This document shows, piece after piece, positions 49,454 to 58,115 of a DNA stretch of 64,000 nt (its first letter is position 1; the number at the start of each line of letters is the position of its first letter). Under the pieces are notes generated by a model that had not been told where the DNA came from, did not search any database, and saw only the letters and a program-made list of their open reading frames with translations. The DNA lies in contig JAITUA010000013.1 of assembly GCA_031286615.1 (NCBI GenBank), forward strand, positions 434,001 to 498,000, in the 5' to 3' direction. This stretch comes from Chryseobacterium sp. GTDB lineage: Bacteria > Bacteroidota > Bacteroidia > Flavobacteriales > Weeksellaceae. A program made the position numbers and the translations under genes.

Positions 49454-49519
49454 AGTAATGAGTGATAGATAATGAGTAATATATAAGCGTGATAAAAAGA
49501 TTACTTATTGCTCATTACT
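49454..49519. repeat. Palindromic AT-rich repeat between the RapZ-like and MurU-like genes
   Basis: The arms AGTAATGAG (49454-49462) and CTCATTACT (49511-49519) are perfect complements, with further TAATGAG/CTCATTA words inside. The make-up resembles the hairpin at 12774-12817. It may be a dispersed palindromic repeat or an intra-operon RNA stabiliser. Confidence 0.5.
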
Positions 49520-49931
49520 GATTACTAATGTTCAGTTGCGGTTGTTCATCGTGGTGAAGGGTGATCTCGGTTCCTTCAGGATATTTTTCTTGGATAAATT
49601 CAGCGATTTTTATAGCAGAATATACTGATCTGTGCTGTCCGCCGGTACATCCGAAATTAATCTGCAGATGCTCAAATCCTCTCTCAAGATAGTTGTCGAT
49701 ATTGATAGAAACAATGGATTTTACCAGTTCCAAAAACTTTGGCATTTCTGTTTTTGTTTCCAGATATTCCTGAACTCCGATGTCATTTCCGGTCTGAATT
49801 TTATATTCTTCAATTCTTCCGGGATTCAAAATTCCACGGCAGTCAAAAGCGAAACCTCCGCCATTTCCTGAATTGTCTTTAGGAATTCCTCCTTTCTTGT
49901 ATGAAAAACTGTGTATCTCGATGTTTAGCAT
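49515..49931 (-). CDS. RapZ C-terminal domain protein
   Basis: This 138-residue protein matches only the C-terminal half of RapZ. It has the pattern GGFAFDCRGILNPG (about 25-38) and FGCTGGQHRSVYSAIKIAEF (about 93-112). The N-terminal P-loop kinase-like domain is absent. In E. coli, the C-terminal domain senses glucosamine 6-phosphate and directs RNase E to GlmZ. Stand-alone copies in Bacteroidota have no proven role. Its place between AmgK-like and MurU-like genes suggests it senses amino-sugar levels in cell-wall recycling. An inverted repeat of the GxxExxY cassette begins 18 bases upstream of its start. Confidence 0.85.
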   Translation of the reverse strand: MLNIEIHSFSYKKGGIPKDNSGNGGGFAFDCRGILNPGRIEEYKIQTGNDIGVQEYLETKTEMPKFLELVKSIVSINIDNYLERGFEHLQINFGCTGGQHRSVYSAIKIAEFIQEKYPEGTEITLHHDEQPQLNISNQ

Positions 49932-49948
49932 ATTCTTTCTTTTAAATT

Positions 49949-50458
49949 TTTAAACCATTAAGGTTCATTTAGTTTTTAAGGTAAGTTAAGATTTTGATAA
50001 ATCAAAATTTAGTCAGGAAGTTCTTTAAAAAAATCATTAATAAAGGGCTTCATTGACTTGGTAATATTGTTTGTGAAAAAGTTAATAAGAAGGCCTTGTG
50101 GCTTTTTAAGAACTTTCATGTAAGTGAGTAGCTGTGCCTCGTGTATTGGTAAGACTTCTTCTACAGCTTTTAACTCTATAATAATTGTATTGTTGACGAG
50201 GAGATCTACAACAAGCTTTGTTTCAATTTCTATCCCTTCATAATTAATGGGAAAATACAACTGCTGTTTGACATCATAACCATTTTTAATAAGCTCAATT
50301 TTTAAGCATTCTTCATAGACACTTTCAAGGAGACCAGGACCAAGAGCTTTATGGACTTTAATAGCAAAGCCTGTAATTTCATATGACAGTTGGGTAATTT
50401 CTTTTTTGGTCATAACCTTAATATTCTTAATGACTTAAAGCTTCCTTAATGGTTTAAA
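49949..50458. mobile_element. Putative 510-bp GxxExxY cassette bounded by 15-bp inverted repeats
   Basis: Perfect 15-bp inverted repeats, TTTAAACCATTAAGG (49949-49963) and CCTTAATGGTTTAAA (50444-50458), bracket one gene (50009-50413). Inner TTAAGGTT/AACCTTAA words also repeat in mirror order. The right repeat overlaps the last codons and stop of the amgK-like gene. No transposase is encoded, and target-site duplications were not identified. A non-autonomous mobile unit is inferred. Confidence 0.5.
50009..50413 (-). CDS. GxxExxY protein, PD-(D/E)xK nuclease-like
   Basis: This 134-residue protein has the name-giving motif GLLESVY (27-33) and a nuclease-like core: Asp70, Glu80-x-Lys82 (IIIELKAVEEV) and Gln94 (HEAQLL). 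It resembles PD-(D/E)xK nucleases. Members are common and often repeated in Bacteroidota, but their substrates are not established. The gene interrupts an operon of unrelated metabolic genes and lies within 15-bp inverted repeats, which suggests insertion as a unit. It keeps the operon direction, so expression may still come from the amgK promoter. Confidence 0.87.
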   Translation of the reverse strand: MTKKEITQLSYEITGFAIKVHKALGPGLLESVYEECLKIELIKNGYDVKQQLYFPINYEGIEIETKLVVDLLVNNTIIIELKAVEEVLPIHEAQLLTYMKVLKKPQGLLINFFTNNITKSMKPFINDFFKELPD

Positions 50459-51471
50459 TTTATTATCTCTTTAATTTTTTGTTGGGCTTTATCTGATTCT
50501 AATTGCTGAATTACTTTTTTCAGTTCCGGATAATCATTCATCTGCTCCCATGAGCCGGCAAATTGTGTAATATTCTGAATTCCTTTTTCCAGACTGGCCA
50601 TAAAATGCTGTTTTCTCTGAATCAACCCCCTGAATCCATAGGCTCCCAATACCTGTAAGAATCTCATCATTTGAATAGGCATCACGGCATCTTTTAGTTG
50701 AATCTTCGTTTGAGGATTTTCAAACTGCTGAATATAAAATTCCAGCATTTCCTGTTTAAAATCTTCGGTAAAGTTTGCTTTAGCCTGAAAAAGAAAGGAG
50801 ATGACGTCGTACATTAACGGGCCCTTCATTGCAGACTGGTAATCGATGAAAGAAACTTCATTCTTTTCATTCACCATGATATTTCTTGCCTGGAAATCAC
50901 GGATCATAATTCCTTTAGGTTCAATACTTTCAATAAGTGAAGCGATTTTTTTGAATTCCTTTAAAAGTGTAGATTTGTTGTATTCAAGCTCCATGACATC
51001 AGCCACAAAATTTTTAAAATAATAAAGATCATGAATCACAGGAAGTTCATCATAACTTTCGTACTCAAAGGTTTTTGAAAAATCAATTTTTCCCTGTGTC
51101 TGAGTCTGCATTTGGAAAAGCCTTTCCAATGTCTGCTGTACCAAAGCTCTTACAGTAGAGGATTGTTGTTCTTTTGTAATAACCTCCGAAAGAGTATGCT
51201 GTCCCAAAAATTCCTGGATGTACATTTTTCTGTCATCAGAAATAGCAAGAATAGATGGGGTGTTGAGTTTCAAATTTGAAAATACCTCAGAATAATAAAG
51301 GAAACTTTCATTTTCCGGAATATTTTCATTGTAGGTGATGATGTATTTTTCAGTGCCGGCAGTGGCCAGAAAATTTACCCTCGCAGAGCCGCTTTGAGCT
51401 AATGTGACGAATTCGGAAGATTTTTTACCCAAATGGTTTTCAAAAAATCGTTTTGCGTTTTCAGAAGTCAT
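50446..51471 (-). CDS. Aminoglycoside phosphotransferase-family kinase, AmgK-like
   Basis: This 341-residue cytoplasmic kinase has the APH fold. The catalytic segment IMIRDFQARNIMV supplies Asp and Asn, and FIDYQSAMKGPLMYDVISFL supplies the metal-binding Asp. This pair of motifs is typical of AmgK, the anomeric MurNAc/GlcNAc kinase. It would make MurNAc 1-phosphate for the MurU-like enzyme downstream. The last four codons and the stop lie in the inverted repeat of the GxxExxY cassette, so the native C-terminus may have been altered. The protein is longer than most APH members only by its helical tail. Confidence 0.82.
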   Translation of the reverse strand: MTSENAKRFFENHLGKKSSEFVTLAQSGSARVNFLATAGTEKYIITYNENIPENESFLYYSEVFSNLKLNTPSILAISDDRKMYIQEFLGQHTLSEVITKEQQSSTVRALVQQTLERLFQMQTQTQGKIDFSKTFEYESYDELPVIHDLYYFKNFVADVMELEYNKSTLLKEFKKIASLIESIEPKGIMIRDFQARNIMVNEKNEVSFIDYQSAMKGPLMYDVISFLFQAKANFTEDFKQEMLEFYIQQFENPQTKIQLKDAVMPIQMMRFLQVLGAYGFRGLIQRKQHFMASLEKGIQNITQFAGSWEQMNDYPELKKVIQQLESDKAQQKIKEIINLNH

Positions 51472-51700
51472 AATATGGAAACAAATATACTAAATTAACA
51501 TGAGTTGGGAATTATTGTTTAAATAAGTGAAAATGTGAAGGGAAGAGACCGTTGTAATGAAGGTGTAAAAGAAGTGTTGAATATTTATTTTACGGAGGAT
51601 TTTAAAGAAAATTTTTCATTATTATATCTCATAATCGAAAGATCTGATGGGTGTTTTTTAAGTTTCTTGATTCAAATTCAGGATATTACAGGCTAATTTT

Positions 51701-51708
51701 TATCTTTG
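51701..51708 (+). promoter_or_regulatory. -7 promoter element TATCTTTG of xrtF
   Basis: An exact TAnnTTTG match ends 4 bases before the ATG at 51713. Transcription from it would give a leaderless or nearly leaderless mRNA. No -33 TTG was found at normal spacing. Confidence 0.55.
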
Positions 51709-51712
51709 CAGA

Positions 51713-52243
51713 ATGCTGAAAGACTTTAAACCTGTTTTAGGTATCTTATTGCGTTTCATTATCATCTACCTGGTATTGCTTTTTGCCTATCAGTTCTACC
51801 TGAATAGCGGTAAGGATTCCGGGTTGGATTCTTTTTCAAGAATAATTGCCAATCAGGTGGCTGCTCTGCAAAATATGATAGGTTATCCTACGGAGCTTTA
51901 TGATGATGTAAAGAATGAGCAGGTTTGGTTTTATGTTAAACAACGGTATGAGACGAGAATGGTGGAAGGCTGTAATGCTGTTTCTGTGATCATTCTGTTT
52001 GTCTCTTTTGTTTTTGCTTTTTATAAAGGAATGAAAACCTTTGTCTTTGTTGGGGCAGGGTTGATTATCCTATACATAATGAATCTTTTAAGAATCGTAG
52101 GGTTGAATATCGTAATGACAGATTATAAAGAGTATGGTAAAATGTTTCATGATTTTATTTTTCCTGCTATTATTTATGGAAGTGTCGTTGTGCTTTGGCT
52201 GATCTGGATTAAATTTTTTGCTTTAAAACATGAAAATTCTTAA
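51713..52243 (+). CDS. xrtF: Exosortase family protein XrtF
   Basis: This 176-residue integral membrane cysteine protease shows the exosortase catalytic residues Cys87 (VEGCNAVSV), Arg127 (NLLRIVGL) and His146 (FHDFIFP) between hydrophobic helices. Exosortases cleave and sort proteins with PEP-CTERM-like tails. The F type is a short form of Flavobacteriia whose substrates are not well defined. The gene overlaps its partner at 52230 by 14 bases. The first ATG is used; the -7 element sits directly before it. Confidence 0.9.
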   Translation: MLKDFKPVLGILLRFIIIYLVLLFAYQFYLNSGKDSGLDSFSRIIANQVAALQNMIGYPTELYDDVKNEQVWFYVKQRYETRMVEGCNAVSVIILFVSFVFAFYKGMKTFVFVGAGLIILYIMNLLRIVGLNIVMTDYKEYGKMFHDFIFPAIIYGSVVVLWLIWIKFFALKHENS

Positions 52244-52670
52244 TTGGCTTCTGGTTATAGCAGGAATCTGCGGATTGATAGGGGTGAGAGCTTTGGAGGA
52301 TACTCTTTTTTATGATCCTTTCCTTGGCTACTTCCATGAAGCGAATAAACATATTGAATTTCCTGCATTTGAATGGGGAAAACTGATTGGAGGACATTTG
52401 TTTAGATTTATCTTAAATCTTTTGTTTTCCTGTCTGATCATTTATGGTTTATTCAAAAACAAACAATGGACACTGCAGGGAGCGGTGATGATTATTGTTG
52501 TCTTTGCTATTACATTACCGATTTACCTGTACTGTATTCATGATAAATTTGAAATAGGATATCTTTTTTCTTTCTATATGAGAAGGTTTGTAATACAACC
52601 TTTGATTATACTGCTTATTGTCCCGATGTTTTATTACAGAAAGCAGATGATGGATAAAGATGGTAAATAA
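52230..52670 (+). CDS. Exosortase F system-associated membrane protein
   Basis: This 146-residue protein has about four transmembrane helices (MKILNWLLVIAGICGLIGVRA, then FRFILNLLFSCLIIYGLF, GAVMIIVVFAITLPIYLYCI and PLIILLIVPMFYY). Conserved polar residues include RALEDTLFYDPFLGYFHE and YMRRFV. It overlaps xrtF by 14 bases, the usual pairing for the XrtF-associated family. The role is unknown and it is presumed to assist sorting. A cation transporter gene lies convergent just downstream. Confidence 0.85.
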   Translation: MKILNWLLVIAGICGLIGVRALEDTLFYDPFLGYFHEANKHIEFPAFEWGKLIGGHLFRFILNLLFSCLIIYGLFKNKQWTLQGAVMIIVVFAITLPIYLYCIHDKFEIGYLFSFYMRRFVIQPLIILLIVPMFYYRKQMMDKDGK

Positions 52671-52680
52671 GTGAATTTAT

Positions 52681-53679
52681 TTATTCTACGGTATGTTTAT
52701 CTACACTGGTTACATTTTCCGGAGTCCATTCTACTCGTTTGATAAAATCTTTTTCACGGACAGGGCAGTCTTTGATCTGGCAGACCGGGCATGAAATCGG
52801 TTTACAGTCATCCATATGAAAATTGAACTCAATGCTGCGCTTCATGTTTTTGGCGAGAAGGATAATTACCTTTTCCATTTCGCTATGGGCATCACGAAGG
52901 TCATAATACCACGGAAGGGTAATATGGGCATCAATATGTAGAGAAGAACCGAATTGTTGTATTTTCATATTGTGTACATCAATCCATTCTATTTGTCTGT
53001 TTCCTTCAAGGATTCTGATGACCTGATTCAGTATTTCGGGATCCTGTTCATCCATAATGCCACTTAAAGATTTTCGGACGATTTTATAGCCTACAAATAT
53101 GATGTAAAGCCCAAAAGACAATGCTACCGCTGAATCCAGCCAATAAATTTTAGTAAAATATACAACCACTAAACTTAGGACTACTCCTAGGGTGGTAATG
53201 GTATCGGACTGAAGATGTTTACCGGATGAAATAAGAACCAGAGAGTTTTCTCTTTTTCCTTTTTTTATAGAAATGTATCCCAATAAATAATTAATAATTG
53301 CCGTTGCAGCAATGATCCATATCCCAAGATCTATTTTACTCAGAGTTTTTCCTACGATAAGGCTGTGAATCCCTTCATAGATAATCATAACACCGGCAAT
53401 AGCGATAAGAGCACCTTCAATACCGGAAGTCACAAATTCTACTTTTCCGTGGCCGTATGGATGGTCTTCATCTTTAGGCTTGGCAGCAAGATGGAGTGAA
53501 TAAAGTCCCATGAATGCACTGATGACATTGACGATACTTTCCATGGCGTCGGAAAATACTGCATCGGAATTGGTGAGTTTCCAGGCAATAATCTTTCCGA
53601 TAAAAAGGATTACTCCAAACATTGCAATAAGCTTTTGGAATCCTATTTTCTCTTTGTGGGCATTTTTCTGGGTATTCAT
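52681..53679 (-). CDS. Cation diffusion facilitator family transporter
   Basis: The start is placed at the ATG at 53679 (MNTQKN), not 53709, since the earlier residues have no family match. The 332-residue protein has six transmembrane helices with the metal-site motifs SDAMESIVNVIS and HPYGHGKVEF. A cytoplasmic ferredoxin-like domain follows, and a Cys-rich tail (CKPISCPVCQIKDCPV) near 300. The family exports Zn2+, Fe2+ or Mn2+ in exchange for protons. The Cys-rich tail could bind metal. Substrate is not resolved. Confidence 0.88.
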   Translation of the reverse strand: MNTQKNAHKEKIGFQKLIAMFGVILFIGKIIAWKLTNSDAVFSDAMESIVNVISAFMGLYSLHLAAKPKDEDHPYGHGKVEFVTSGIEGALIAIAGVMIIYEGIHSLIVGKTLSKIDLGIWIIAATAIINYLLGYISIKKGKRENSLVLISSGKHLQSDTITTLGVVLSLVVVYFTKIYWLDSAVALSFGLYIIFVGYKIVRKSLSGIMDEQDPEILNQVIRILEGNRQIEWIDVHNMKIQQFGSSLHIDAHITLPWYYDLRDAHSEMEKVIILLAKNMKRSIEFNFHMDDCKPISCPVCQIKDCPVREKDFIKRVEWTPENVTSVDKHTVE

Positions 53680-53737
53680 GTCTGAGTTTGATAAAAAAAA
53701 GAATCTCAATTTTGAGACTCTTTTTTATTTTGTTAGT

Positions 53738-54730
53738 TTATACTAAGTTGTTTGCTACAAGGTATTCTGCGATTTGTACAGCGTTGGTTGCTGCTCCTTT
53801 CCTCAGGTTGTCTGCAACGATCCAGAGGTTGAGCGTTTTGGGCTGTGACAGATCTCTTCTGATTCTTCCTACGAAGACCTCATCTTTTCCTTCCGAATAT
53901 AAAGGCATCGGGTAGTGGTTGTTTTTCACATCATCCATTACGATAACACCGGGAGTTTCGGATAAGATTTTTCTTACTTCATCCAGTTCAAATTCATTTT
54001 CGAATTCAATATTTACACTTTCAGAATGTCCTCCCTGAACCGGAACTCTTACTGCTGTTGCTGTCAGGTTGAAGGTGTCGTCTCCTAAAATTTTCTTAGG
54101 CTCCTTCATCAGTTTGATCTCTTCTTTGGTGTAATCATCATCAGCAAATACATCACAGTGCGGCAATGCATTTTTGAAGATCTGATAAGGATATACTTTT
54201 GCGATAGAATCATCTCCGCTGATTTCACCGTTTAACTGGTCTACGGCAGCTTTTCCAGTTCCTGTTACAGATTGGTAAGTAGAAACAATTACTCTTTTTA
54301 AATCATATTTTTTGTTCAAAGGTCCCAGAACCATTACCAATTGAATGGTAGAACAATTCGGATTTGCAATGATTTTATCTTCTTTTGTCAAAACATCAGC
54401 ATTGATCTCAGGAACTACCAATTTTTTATCAGGGTCCATTCTCCATGCGGAAGAATTATCAATTACTGTGATTCCTGCTTCTGCAAATAGAGGGGCAAAT
54501 TCAAGAGAAGTAGAACCACCTGCAGAGAAGATTGCAATATCCGGTTTGGCAGCTATAGCGTCTTTCATGCTTACGATGGTAAATTCCTTCTGTTTATACT
54601 TCACCTTCTTGCCTACAGATCTTTCGGATGCTACCGGGATTAATTCTGTTACAGGGAAGTTTCTCTCCTCCAAAACTTTAAGCATAACTTGTCCAACCAT
54701 TCCTGTTGAACCTACTACAGCTACTTTCAT
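53738..54730 (-). CDS. asd: Aspartate-semialdehyde dehydrogenase
   Basis: The start is the ATG at 54730 (MKVAVVGSTGMVGQVML), which directly begins the NADP-binding GxTGxVG loop. The longer frame to 54760 is not supported. The 330-residue enzyme has the catalytic Cys in ANPNCSTIQLV, SVTGTGKAAVDQL, and RVPVQGGHSESVNIEF with the catalytic His. It reduces aspartyl phosphate to the semialdehyde, feeding lysine/diaminopimelate, threonine and methionine synthesis. Confidence 0.95.
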   Translation of the reverse strand: MKVAVVGSTGMVGQVMLKVLEERNFPVTELIPVASERSVGKKVKYKQKEFTIVSMKDAIAAKPDIAIFSAGGSTSLEFAPLFAEAGITVIDNSSAWRMDPDKKLVVPEINADVLTKEDKIIANPNCSTIQLVMVLGPLNKKYDLKRVIVSTYQSVTGTGKAAVDQLNGEISGDDSIAKVYPYQIFKNALPHCDVFADDDYTKEEIKLMKEPKKILGDDTFNLTATAVRVPVQGGHSESVNIEFENEFELDEVRKILSETPGVIVMDDVKNNHYPMPLYSEGKDEVFVGRIRRDLSQPKTLNLWIVADNLRKGAATNAVQIAEYLVANNLV

Positions 54731-54796
54731 TGATTTAATTAAAAATTTAAGATTAAACATTTATAAATTATAACGCATATAATTTCTTTGTCTGAT

Positions 54797-55228
54797 TTAA
54801 GCCCCAAAGACTCTTGTCCAAGGGAACGCGAATGCAAATAAACCTACTGCAATCAATCCCATAATCACTACTCCTAAAGAAATAGTATCATTGGATTTTA
54901 CTTTTTTGTTGACAATAGTCATCAAAACTGCTGCAATAAGCATAGAAAATGGGTGTTCAACATATTGAAATCTCAATGCTGCATTTTTCATTACTTCTCC
55001 CATGTTTAATCCTTTGCTAAAAGTTGTGATCAACATAATGATTCCCAATAAAAACTGAACGTGGAAGAAAATCATTGTGAAAAGGGTTGTTTTCTTCAAA
55101 AATTTGTTCACTTTTCCACTGAAACCAAACATGGTAGCTAAAAGTGCAATGATAAATAATGTTACCAAAAGAATTTCAAGATACCCGAAACCTTTGTGGG
55201 CATTAAGTAAAATGTTGTAAAAATCCAT
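54797..55228 (-). CDS. Four-helix membrane protein with conserved His, cytochrome b-like
   Basis: The start is the ATG at 55228 (MDFYNILLNAHKGFGYLE). The longer frame to 55273 crosses the promoter and terminator. The 143-residue protein has four transmembrane helices. Histidines in NAHKGFG, FFHVQFLLG and YVEHPFSML sit where helix ends would meet, as in small cytochrome b-like proteins. Haem binding is suggested, not shown. A -7 element (TATCTTTG on the minus strand, 55255-55248) lies 19 bases upstream. It follows the TonB receptor gene but is separated by a terminator. Confidence 0.72.
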   Translation of the reverse strand: MDFYNILLNAHKGFGYLEILLVTLFIIALLATMFGFSGKVNKFLKKTTLFTMIFFHVQFLLGIIMLITTFSKGLNMGEVMKNAALRFQYVEHPFSMLIAAVLMTIVNKKVKSNDTISLGVVIMGLIAVGLFAFAFPWTRVFGA

Positions 55229-55247
55229 AATCCTATTTTTTTGTACA

Positions 55248-55255
55248 CAAAGATA
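55248..55255 (-). promoter_or_regulatory. -7 promoter element TATCTTTG of the small membrane protein gene
   Basis: An exact consensus match on the minus strand. A -33 TTTG would fall within the upstream terminator hairpin, so the spacing is uncertain. Confidence 0.5.
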
Positions 55256-55283
55256 ACAAAAATCCCGGCTCAAAGCCGGGATT
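55256..55283 (-). terminator. Terminator of the TonB receptor gene
   Basis: The 10-bp arms AATCCCGGCT and AGCCGGGATT are followed on the minus strand by TTTTTG. Confidence 0.88.
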
Positions 55284-55314
55284 GATATTTATAAAATCTA
55301 ATATTGTGATATTA

Positions 55315-57897
55315 TTAGAAGTTGAATGATAAGTTTGCTGCCCATGTTCTTCCGAATCCGAAAAGAACTCTGTTAGATGGGTCAATTCCTTTGTATAATG
55401 AAGATTGATAAGCCTCATATTGAGCTGCTGTAGCAAACTGATCACTTGTTTTTGTGAATACGTTTGTTGAAGCATCAGAGATATAAGTAGTATCAAATAA
55501 GTTGTAAACATTTGCACCAATAGTGAAATATTGAGCACTGTCTCTTAGTCTGATTTTGTAAGAGAATCCTACATCAAACAGGTTGAAATCTGGTAACTTC
55601 ATTACTCCTTTATCTTGTGCAGCCTGGTTAGAGAATGTTGCAATATCAATTGAAGAGTAAAGTTTACCTACATATCTCCAAGTTCCGAAGATGCTAAGAT
55701 CTTTTACTGGTTTTACAGTAGCACCTAATGATGCAGTCATCTGAGGAATACTGTTGTTACTTGTTCCTCCTACTTTTACTTTATCTAAGTAAAGAGTTGT
55801 TGATGTAGAAGTTCCAGCTAAAGTAAGTGGGTTGTTGTTATCATCAAAAGCAGCACCTGTAGCATTTCCTTTATAGTAATAATCTCCCCATGAGAACATA
55901 CCTTGGAATTCTAAGAAATTTGTTGGTCTGTAAACAGCGTCAAATTCAACACCTTGGTGAACTTCAGTAATACCACTGATTTCTGCGTATCCTGTAGTTG
56001 TTGTATTGTCAGGTAGAGTAAATGTCTGGTTAGTTCTTCTTAACCATCTGTCTCCCCACTGAGTTCTGTATACGTTAACATTTGCACTTAACTTTGGAGA
56101 TCTGAAACCATATCCAACTTCTGCAGAGAAGATTTTCTCATTAGTTAAAGTTGGGTTAACTACCTGGAAGTTACTTGGGTATACAGAGTTGAAGAATGGC
56201 TGTTTGCTATAGTATCCAACATTTGCAAAAACATTGTGATTAGCATTGATATTATAGTTAGCACCTCCCTTAATGTTATATCCAAAAAGGTTTTTGAATC
56301 CTGTTTTTGTATTAACAATCTGTCCTTGTTGTTTCGTTACACCATCTTGAATGAAGTTGTCAATTCTTTGGTATCCTTGGTTTGAAACTGATCCTTGTAA
56401 GAATGCAGAGAAATCATTTTTAGTAAATTCAACCTGACCAAAACCACTGTACCAGATAACTTCACCGTCATTGCTATAACCAATCTGATCCTGGATAGGA
56501 GCTGTTTTTCCTCCAAAAGGGTTCCAAGCTAACTGCTGATAGTCATAAGTTTTGTTAACAATATTAGGGGCAACATTTTTGTTGTTGTTATCCTTGTATC
56601 CTGAAGCTCCATATAAATCAGAAGCTACTTGATAGTGGTATCCGTAGTAATATCTGTCATCTGTACCTACTGAGAAGTTCCAGTTGTCATTAATTTTATG
56701 TTGGAAATTTGCTAAGATACCATACCAGTTGTGAGAGTTGATACTTGATCTACGGATCAAAGTACTCCCAGCATTTGCAGTATTTACGTTAACAGCTTTG
56801 TTTGCAGCAAAAATTGCATCGTAGTTGAAGTGGCCTTCTGAATCAAGGAAAGAAGCATCAGTGATTCCTTTTCCGCCAACTCTACCTAGGTCACCAGTTC
56901 CACCACCTCTACCGTTAGACATGTATAAAACTGTACTTAACTTAGATTTCTCACTCATTGTCCAGTCCCAGTTTAGCATCATAACAGGCTTAGAGTAGTA
57001 ATTTGCTCTGTTAGCCAATGATACTTTGTTTCCGTTTGCATCAGTGTAGTAACCATAGTCAGAGTTATACTGTCTGTATGGTGTTCCATCATGATCCGGA
57101 TTGTACTTGATATAATTTTGGATTGTTGGAGAGAATGTTCTCTGATTATGCCATTGAGGTGCAGAAGTTAGGGTAAACTGGAAGTTGTGTTTTTTATTTG
57201 GCTCCCATCCTAATGCAAAATAATAAGCATAAGATTCGTATTGTGTGTTTTCTATATAAGTGCTACCAGCCTGTCTGCTCATTAAGATGGAAGATGACCA
57301 TCCGTTTTCAGATTTTCCTGTGTTGTAAGCAAAAGAGGTTTTAAGATAGTCATTGTTACCAACTCCAAATCTAAGAATCCCTCCTCTTTTCATATCTGCT
57401 GATTTTGTTAAGAAGTTCATAGTACCTCCCACAGAAGCAATTGCTAGTTTAGAAGAACCAAGCCCTCTTTGTACCTGCATAGTACTTGTCACGTCAGATA
57501 GTCCAGTCCAGTTTGAGAAATAAACAGTACCACCCTCCATATCATTTACAGGCATACCATTTACCATTACTGCGATGTTTCTTGATTCAAAACCACGCAT
57601 AGTGATCTGAGAATCTCCAAATCCACCACCACCTTTTGTAGCATATACAGACGGTGTTGTGTTTAGCAATTCTACCAACTCCTGGTTTCCTTGTCTTTCA
57701 AGGATTTGAGCAGCTTTAATTGTAGATACTGCAACTGGTGTTTTTCTATCTTTAGCGATATCCGTAACACCTCTTAAGATTACCTCGTCAATATCTTTGG
57801 ACTTTTGCACTGTGTCCTGAACTTGTTGAGCGTAATAAACACTAGCTGTAGATAATGTGATAACCGCAGTTAGTATCGATTTGTTGATTAATTTCAT
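55315..57897 (-). CDS. TonB-dependent receptor
   Basis: This 860-residue outer-membrane protein has a signal peptide (about 1-23, ending YYAQ). A short N-terminal region contains the TonB-box-like DIDEVILRGV. The plug (about 45-165) shows KTPVAVSTIKAAQILERQG, ITMRGFESRNIAVMVNGMPVNDMEGG and ASVGGTMNFLT. The barrel ends TWAANLSFNF. No carboxypeptidase-like domain or partner lipoprotein is present, so it is probably not a SusC-type receptor. The ligand is unknown. The barrel is rich in Asn, Tyr and Trp. It has its own terminator. Confidence 0.9.
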   Translation of the reverse strand: MKLINKSILTAVITLSTASVYYAQQVQDTVQKSKDIDEVILRGVTDIAKDRKTPVAVSTIKAAQILERQGNQELVELLNTTPSVYATKGGGGFGDSQITMRGFESRNIAVMVNGMPVNDMEGGTVYFSNWTGLSDVTSTMQVQRGLGSSKLAIASVGGTMNFLTKSADMKRGGILRFGVGNNDYLKTSFAYNTGKSENGWSSSILMSRQAGSTYIENTQYESYAYYFALGWEPNKKHNFQFTLTSAPQWHNQRTFSPTIQNYIKYNPDHDGTPYRQYNSDYGYYTDANGNKVSLANRANYYSKPVMMLNWDWTMSEKSKLSTVLYMSNGRGGGTGDLGRVGGKGITDASFLDSEGHFNYDAIFAANKAVNVNTANAGSTLIRRSSINSHNWYGILANFQHKINDNWNFSVGTDDRYYYGYHYQVASDLYGASGYKDNNNKNVAPNIVNKTYDYQQLAWNPFGGKTAPIQDQIGYSNDGEVIWYSGFGQVEFTKNDFSAFLQGSVSNQGYQRIDNFIQDGVTKQQGQIVNTKTGFKNLFGYNIKGGANYNINANHNVFANVGYYSKQPFFNSVYPSNFQVVNPTLTNEKIFSAEVGYGFRSPKLSANVNVYRTQWGDRWLRRTNQTFTLPDNTTTTGYAEISGITEVHQGVEFDAVYRPTNFLEFQGMFSWGDYYYKGNATGAAFDDNNNPLTLAGTSTSTTLYLDKVKVGGTSNNSIPQMTASLGATVKPVKDLSIFGTWRYVGKLYSSIDIATFSNQAAQDKGVMKLPDFNLFDVGFSYKIRLRDSAQYFTIGANVYNLFDTTYISDASTNVFTKTSDQFATAAQYEAYQSSLYKGIDPSNRVLFGFGRTWAANLSFNF

Positions 57898-58115
57898 AAT
57901 CGTTAGTAATAATTAGTAATAATTAGATTTAATTTTCTGCAAAATTCGCAAAATAAAATTTAACTATTATTAACTCAATGTTAATTTTTAATCAGTCTTA
58001 ATAATGTTAATGTGTTAAAAACCAGTGCTATGGCTAAAAATTGAATTTTTGTATGAAAAAAGTCATGTTATTGAATTTTTAACAAAATGGGGGTGTTTTT
58101 GTTAAAAATTCAACG

